From the NCBI GenBank assembly GCA_000697335.1, contig JNEM01016063.1, positions 1-13,512 on the forward strand: a DNA stretch of 13,512 nucleotides, in the 5' to 3' direction. The stretch comes from Conidiobolus incongruus B7586 (taxonomy: Eukaryota; Entomophthoromycota; Entomophthoromycetes; Entomophthorales; Conidiobolaceae). Below are positions 9,421 to 13,512 of this stretch, piece after piece. The notes under the pieces were generated by a model, which was not told the origin of the DNA, made no database searches, and saw only the letters and a program-made list of their open reading frames with translations. Made by a program: the position numbers and the translations under genes. How positions within the stretch are numbered: the first letter of the stretch is position 1; each line of letters opens with the position of its first letter.

Positions 9421-9621
9421 GGTAATACCTCTTTTAGTTAACTTGTTTAAGGGTTTACAAATAGTTAAATAATTTAGAGTAAATCTCTTTATAAAACTAA
9501 TTAACCTAAGAAAACTTTTTAATTGTTTTATATCTATAGGTAGGGGTAAATTAACAATAGCTTCTAATTTCTTTAAATCTATCTCTATCCTAGCTTTAGA
9601 TATAATATATCTTAACACCAC
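9412..9621 (-). pseudogene. RT-RNase H connection of element C (short open frame)
   Basis: A 69-codon open frame on the minus strand. 'RIEIDLKKLEAIVNLPLP' followed by 'DIKQLKSFLRLISFIKRF' fits the Ty3/gypsy connection region 'GI..dp.Kv.ai..wp.P.t.k.lrsFLGl..yYRrFI'. This is a surviving piece of pol, not a gene of its own. Confidence 0.9.
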
Positions 9622-10270
9622 AATTTTATCTATTGCAAATTAACATTTTTTATAATTTACTTTTAATTTTTCTTTAGATAATCAATTGAAAACTATATCT
9701 AAATTAGTTAAATACTATTTAAAACTTGGTGAGAGGATAGTAATATCATTTATATAAACCAAATAACATTTTAGTTATAGACTAGCTAAAGTGTAATTTA
9801 GCAAATATTAGAACATTGCTCCTAATATACTTATACCTATTAAAAACACCTTCCATTAGTATATACTATTAAAAGCAACAAAAATAATAATTTTTCTTGA
9901 ATCTAAAAAAAGAAGCATTTGATAATAACCTTTTATAAGATTAATAATAATAAACTATTTTGCTTTAACAAGTTATTCTAAGTAATCATTAATTTTAAGT
10001 AATGGGTAACTATCTAATTATATTGTTTTGTTGGTAAGATAATAATTAATATAAACTCATAAAGAACTATCAAGCTTTTAAATTAATATCATTAATACCT
10101 TAAACAATAATGTTGATGGCTTTATTAAATTAGCTTTCAATAGTTCTTTTACTTCTTAGATTTCAACCTGTTTTTCTTTAAGTAACTTCTGTGGTAAATA
10201 ACTTTTAGGTGGTATTAATTTGTTAGAGTATATTTTGTATTTGATATTTACTTTACCTATATTATATTTA
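9622..10270 (-). pseudogene. reverse transcriptase region of element C
   Basis: Minus strand. 'YKIYSNKLIPPKSYLPQK' (about 10245-10190) fits the pre-RT block, followed by 'EVKELLKANLIKPS' ('..v.elL..g.I.ps.S'). The catalytic strand is at about 9775-9750 as 'VYINDITILS', in place of the usual 'vYlDDilifS', and 'CYLV' precedes it. It runs directly into the connection region at 9621. Broken. Confidence 0.88.
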
Positions 10271-10879
10271 TTAGTAAAAAATATACCACATTATTTTTGT
10301 AAGATTGAGTACAATTAATGTTATTGTTAATTATTAAAGTGACTTAATTCTAACAATTTATCATTTACTAAATTACAATGATCTTCTTTTTTTTTAAAAG
10401 ATAACATATATACTTGGTTAATAAAATTAAATATACTTAAATTAGTAGATTTCCACTCCTTTAAATTTTATTCATTTATATAAACTAGACATTTATTTCT
10501 CTTATATTTGAAGTTAAATTTAATTTTAGATTTGAATTACACTGTTACAATTTTATTTACTGGTTCTATAATAAAACTATAATTAATTAGTTTGATTAGT
10601 ATTTTAAAGTTAAATTGTAGTTAATAAATTTTAAAGTAACTATTATCTTTTTCCAGATTAATAATTAATTTATAAATAATATAAGGTTGATTTATAAAAG
10701 ATTTTTAACAAATAAATTAGATACCTTTATTATCACTTATTTTTATTTTAAACTTTAGAGATATAAAGACTAGTAATTTATTATCTTTGTTTTCTTTTAC
10801 TAACACCATTATATAATTAATATTATTTATTTTTTCTTGATAAAATCTATAACTATTTATTTCTATAAATTTATTGTTT

Positions 10880-11180
10880 AAATTTAAAATAGCACTTGCT
10901 GTAGTTAACTATAATATATTAACTAGTATATTATATCTATTTTTAGTTAATATAATTACAGGTATATTTATTGTTTTGCTTATTACTCTAACTTCTAATA
11001 TTTAAAATGCTATTTATTTCTTGATATTATTTTTTTTGATAGATTCTATACTTATACTAACCTCAAAGTCTTCTTTTAAACTTAACTTTTCAAAATAGTT
11101 TTGAGAGATTGCTACTCTAATATAACTAGTATCTAGTATAACCTTAACTAGTTTCTCTTTTATTTTAGCTAGGAATAACA
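10880..11180 (-). pseudogene. aspartic protease region of element C
   Basis: Minus strand. 'VKVILDTSYIRVAIS' (about 11155-11105) fits the protease active-site block (hydrophobic-D-T/S-G/S), followed by 'NYFEKLSLKEDF'. Further on, 'RYNILVNILQLTTASAIL' (about 10945-10890) fits the second half of the fold. The stretch 10280-10880 is the protease-RT linker; it keeps several readable fragments but no motif I can name. Confidence 0.7.
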
Positions 11181-11779
11181 TTGCTTTTTATATAATTTAT
11201 TTCTAGATATTAGTGAGATACACTTTTAATATTTATTTTCTATAGAATTTTTTTAACTTTTGAGTGATTTCTTTTATACTTATAGCTTTATCTATAGGTA
11301 TTACTAATTATATTAGTTTAATTTTTCTGTGACTATTTTTTATTTTTTATCACTTATAGGTAATAATACCAACAAGTTTTATCTTAGAGTATTACTCTAT
11401 TTCAACTCTTTTAGAGATTAGTAACCTTATTGTTTTAATATATTGTTATAACTAATTAGTTTGTTAATATCTATTTGTGTTGATCTATTTTCTTTATCAT
11501 AATTGTTTTAGTTATCAGATATTACTTCTTCTTAATCTTCAAATTTTTTCAATACACTTAGCTATTTTAAACTTTAATCTTGTTTCCATTAGTTTTTAAG
11601 TTTAATAAATAGGTTTTTCTTTATAGTTACCATAAGTCTATTATAAAAATATTTTTCTTTATCCTAGGTTCTTTTTAGCTTTGTTCTTGTGATAACATAA
11701 GAAGAAAATATTAGGGACTTATTAGATATATCAATAAGACTCCCCATTTCTATTAATCTTAAGCTTTTCCCTTATTGAA

Positions 11780-11821
11780 ATAGTATGATGAAAGATGTTC
11801 AAAACTTAAACAGTTATAACA
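11780..11821 (-). pseudogene. Gag zinc-knuckle remnant of element C
   Basis: Minus strand 'CYNCLSFEHLSSYY' has the spacing of the retroviral CCHC knuckle (C-x2-C-x4-H-x4-C) with 'CYNC' and the His in place. It lies at the C-terminal end of gag. The region 11180-11780 between it and the protease shows only low-complexity, Lys/Asn/Glu-rich fragments. Confidence 0.75.
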
Positions 11822-12480
11822 CACCTCTAGTATTCTTGCCAAGTGTTTTTTTTTCTTACTACTTAAGTTTATACAAATGTTTTTCATGGTATTTAATTTT
11901 AGATTAAACTTTTTCTCTATAGTTTACTGTAATAATATTAGTAAACTATTTACTTTTATGATTAATGTTATTAAACTTATTAAAACCATTAAGATTTTTT
12001 AATTTTCCCTTTAATTTGTTTTAATCTTATTCTTTATAAAATTATAAGCATATTACTTTTTTAAAACTATCTTTCAAGGAATATAAAAAGATTAGGATTT
12101 CTATTTCTTAAAATATACTATAACTATATTCTTTAACCTATTTTTTAAATCTATTGATATAGTAGTTTAAGGTTTTCTTAAGCTTTTATCTTATTTAGGT
12201 GAGTTTTATCTAAGCTATATATGGTAATATAATTAGATGAAATTTCTTCATAAAAGCATATTCTAATTTAACTTATAAATTAAAGTTTTACTTGTTAAAC
12301 TACTTTTTAGGTTTGTCTTCTGAATATATTAAAAAGATCATTATCTTTTGTTCTTTATCTAATCCTAATAGTTTTATCCTATTTTTAAAATTATAAATGA
12401 AACCTTTAATTTCTTTTTTTACTCTTGTAAATTTTAATATTTTAGGTAATAAATTAAAATCTAATAACTTCTTAAATCTA
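11822..12480 (-). pseudogene. gag (capsid) region of element C
   Basis: Minus strand. 'FIYNFKNRIKLLGLDKEQ' followed by 'KIMIFLIYSEDKPKK' (about 12410-12305) fits the Ty3/gypsy Gag block 'fi..fe.y..l.......k......L.G.A..W'. A later stretch near 12180-12130 fits '.l..Yi.rFk.l'. The frame near 12440-12303 is open for about 45 codons. The start cannot be fixed. Broken. Confidence 0.7.
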
Positions 12481-12498
12481 ACCTTTCTCTATTTACTA
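12481..12498 (-). promoter_or_regulatory. primer-binding-site candidate of element C
   Basis: On the minus strand TAGTAAATAGAG follows the 5' LTR directly. The leading TAG may be a decayed TGG, the start of most tRNA primer sites. I cannot assign the tRNA. Confidence 0.35.
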
Positions 12499-12856
12499 TG
12501 TTGACTTTTTAAGTCAAGTTTTGGTTAGAGGGGATTATACTTATTTTTGATTTTTGAGTTACCTTGCTTTTTTATAGTTTATAGTTATAATAAAGTTAGA
12601 TTTTATTAATTTCAGAATAAATTAACTAGACAAAATACTTGCATAGATAAGAAACAAAATATATTTTTTACTTTTTATTTTTAAGAACTAAAATCAATTT
12701 ATTTTCTAAAGTAATAAAAATCATCTTTTTATATAAATGTTAAATTCCTATGATTCTTCAGATAAAGTTAAAATAAATAAATCTTAAATAATAAAATGGT
12801 AAAATAGTAAAATAGTAAAGTAACTGATTATCTCTATTTTTGCCAATAACTTAAGT
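12499..12856 (-). repeat. 5' LTR of element C
   Basis: The 358-bp partner of 7377-7741. On the plus strand it starts with the same TGTTGAC. Its outer end reads TTAAGT where the other LTR has TTAACA, so the last two bases are uncertain. It keeps somewhat more G and C than the other LTR near its TGTTGAC end. Confidence 0.9.
12788..12819. repeat. 8-bp tandem repeat in 5' LTR of C (four units)
   Basis: Four units of the same 8-bp repeat (ATAATAAA, ATGGTAAA, then two ATAGTAAA) seen five times in the other LTR. Confidence 0.82.
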
Positions 12857-12861
12857 ATCAT
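12857..12861. repeat. 5-bp target-site duplication (right) of element C
   Basis: ATCAT, paired with ATTAT at 7372-7376. Confidence 0.7.
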
Positions 12862-13512
12862 TAAATTAATATTTACTAGATTTTTATAATTAAAATCAAA
12901 AGATAAATATATAAAACTTTTTAATAAATTATCTAAAATATAATTTTATTAACCTAAAAGATATAAAATAAAGAAAAAATAAGCTTAGATAATGTTAATC
13001 AATTTAACTTATTTTGTTATTAAATGCTTTTAAGTATTTAAATAAATAGGTAATTTATAATTTATAAATACTATAAAAAATTATATAATAAGTAATATAA
13101 GTGATTTTTAATTATTTTATTAAACTTTAGAGTTATTATTTGTAAATCAAATATTTTTATTTAATTAATTTTATTTCTCTTAATTAGAATGTTATTAGCT
13201 TTAAAATAATATTTATAAATTTAAACTTAATTTACTATCCTGTAATTTCTAATTTTATTTATAATTAAAAGGTAAAATAGAAATTTAATTTAAATTAAGC
13301 TAATTATTTACTAATTACAAAAAAATTAAATTAATAAAAATAATAGTAAATAGTTTTAAATTAAAAATTAAAAAGGTAAAAATATTAATAATATAGAAAA
13401 TTAAAATATTTATATAAAAAGTATATAATTGGTTTTATTTAAAAAAAGGTTTTTCCTAAAAAATTAATTAAAAAAGTTATAAGTTTAATAAAAAAATCAA
13501 TATAATATTTAA
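12857..13512 (-). mobile_element. chromovirus copy B, RNase H fragment (right piece)
   Basis: Read on the minus strand, this aligns with copy A at about 3373-4030. Landmarks shared by both are ATCTTTTAGGTTAATAAAAT (A at about 3928-3947), AATTAAAAATCACTTATATT and CTAATAACATTCTA. It continues where the left piece of B at 6912-7376 breaks off, with element C in between, and runs off the window's right end. It is clearly more AT-rich than A. It contains the RNase H part of pol and no other feature I recognise. Confidence 0.88.

Larger units (their letters stand above)
7377..12856 (-). mobile_element. Ty3/gypsy LTR retrotransposon C, full-length but decayed
   Basis: An element of about 5.48 kb reading right to left. 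Its 5' LTR is at 12499-12856, then gag with a zinc knuckle, protease, RT, RNase H and integrase, and its 3' LTR is at 7377-7741. The domain order is that of Ty3/gypsy, but LTRs and coding parts are unlike copy A, so it is a separate lineage. I see no chromodomain after the integrase. A 5-bp duplication (ATTAT/ATCAT) flanks it, and both flanks are parts of chromovirus copy B. It looks structurally whole but carries dozens of coding breaks. Confidence 0.92.

Noticed and set aside
1-13512. Organelle genome, suggested by the very high AT content
   Set aside because: Nested LTR retrotransposons with target duplications and a mariner are nuclear elements. No organelle genes, rRNA or tRNA were seen.
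1-13512. Alternative genetic code with stops reassigned to Gln or Trp
   Set aside because: In the mariner, stops fall at both Gln-like and Trp-like positions and there are also frame changes. C-to-T decay explains all of this.
12862-13512. Gene-free unique spacer at the right end
   Set aside because: It aligns on the minus strand with the RNase H region of chromovirus A, so it is part of copy B.
1-13512. A novel defence, toxin or biosynthetic system
   Set aside because: Every stretch I could assign belongs to one of four decayed transposable elements; no other conserved coding signal was seen on either strand.

Overview
This window is an extremely AT-rich stretch (roughly four fifths A+T or more) that holds decayed transposable elements and no host gene I can support. 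On reading it through I found no CG dinucleotide on either strand. Glutamine- and tryptophan-type codons are often stops, and repeat copies differ mostly by C/T and G/A transitions. This is the signature of repeat-induced point mutation (RIP) or a similar C-to-T process. Together with the element types (Ty3/gypsy chromovirus, mariner), it points to an AT-rich compartment of a filamentous fungus, most likely an ascomycete. The species cannot be told from this sequence.

Layout: four elements form a nest. (1) A mariner DNA transposon (D,D34D class) runs from the window's first bases to about 6911. (2) Inside it, at 231-5949 on the plus strand, sits Ty3/gypsy chromovirus copy 'A'. It has 399-bp LTRs, a 5-bp target duplication AAAAC, a primer-binding-site remnant, gag, protease, RT, RNase H, integrase, a chromodomain and a polypurine tract. 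With A and one AAAAC removed, the mariner reading frame continues in phase. (3) The mariner's right flank (about 6912-7376) and the window's right end (12857-13512) are two pieces of a second copy of the same chromovirus, 'B', on the minus strand. They match A at about 4030-4500 and about 3373-4030. (4) B is split by a second, different Ty3/gypsy element, 'C', at 7377-12856 on the minus strand, with LTRs of 365 and 358 bp and a 5-bp duplication ATTAT/ATCAT.

The implied history is: B landed first; the mariner jumped into B's integrase region; A, a relative of B, jumped into the mariner's transposase gene; and independently C jumped into B between its RNase H and integrase regions. All coding parts are heavily broken and nothing here looks active. 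The interest lies in the nest, which gives relative ages, and in what the paired copies say about the mutation process.
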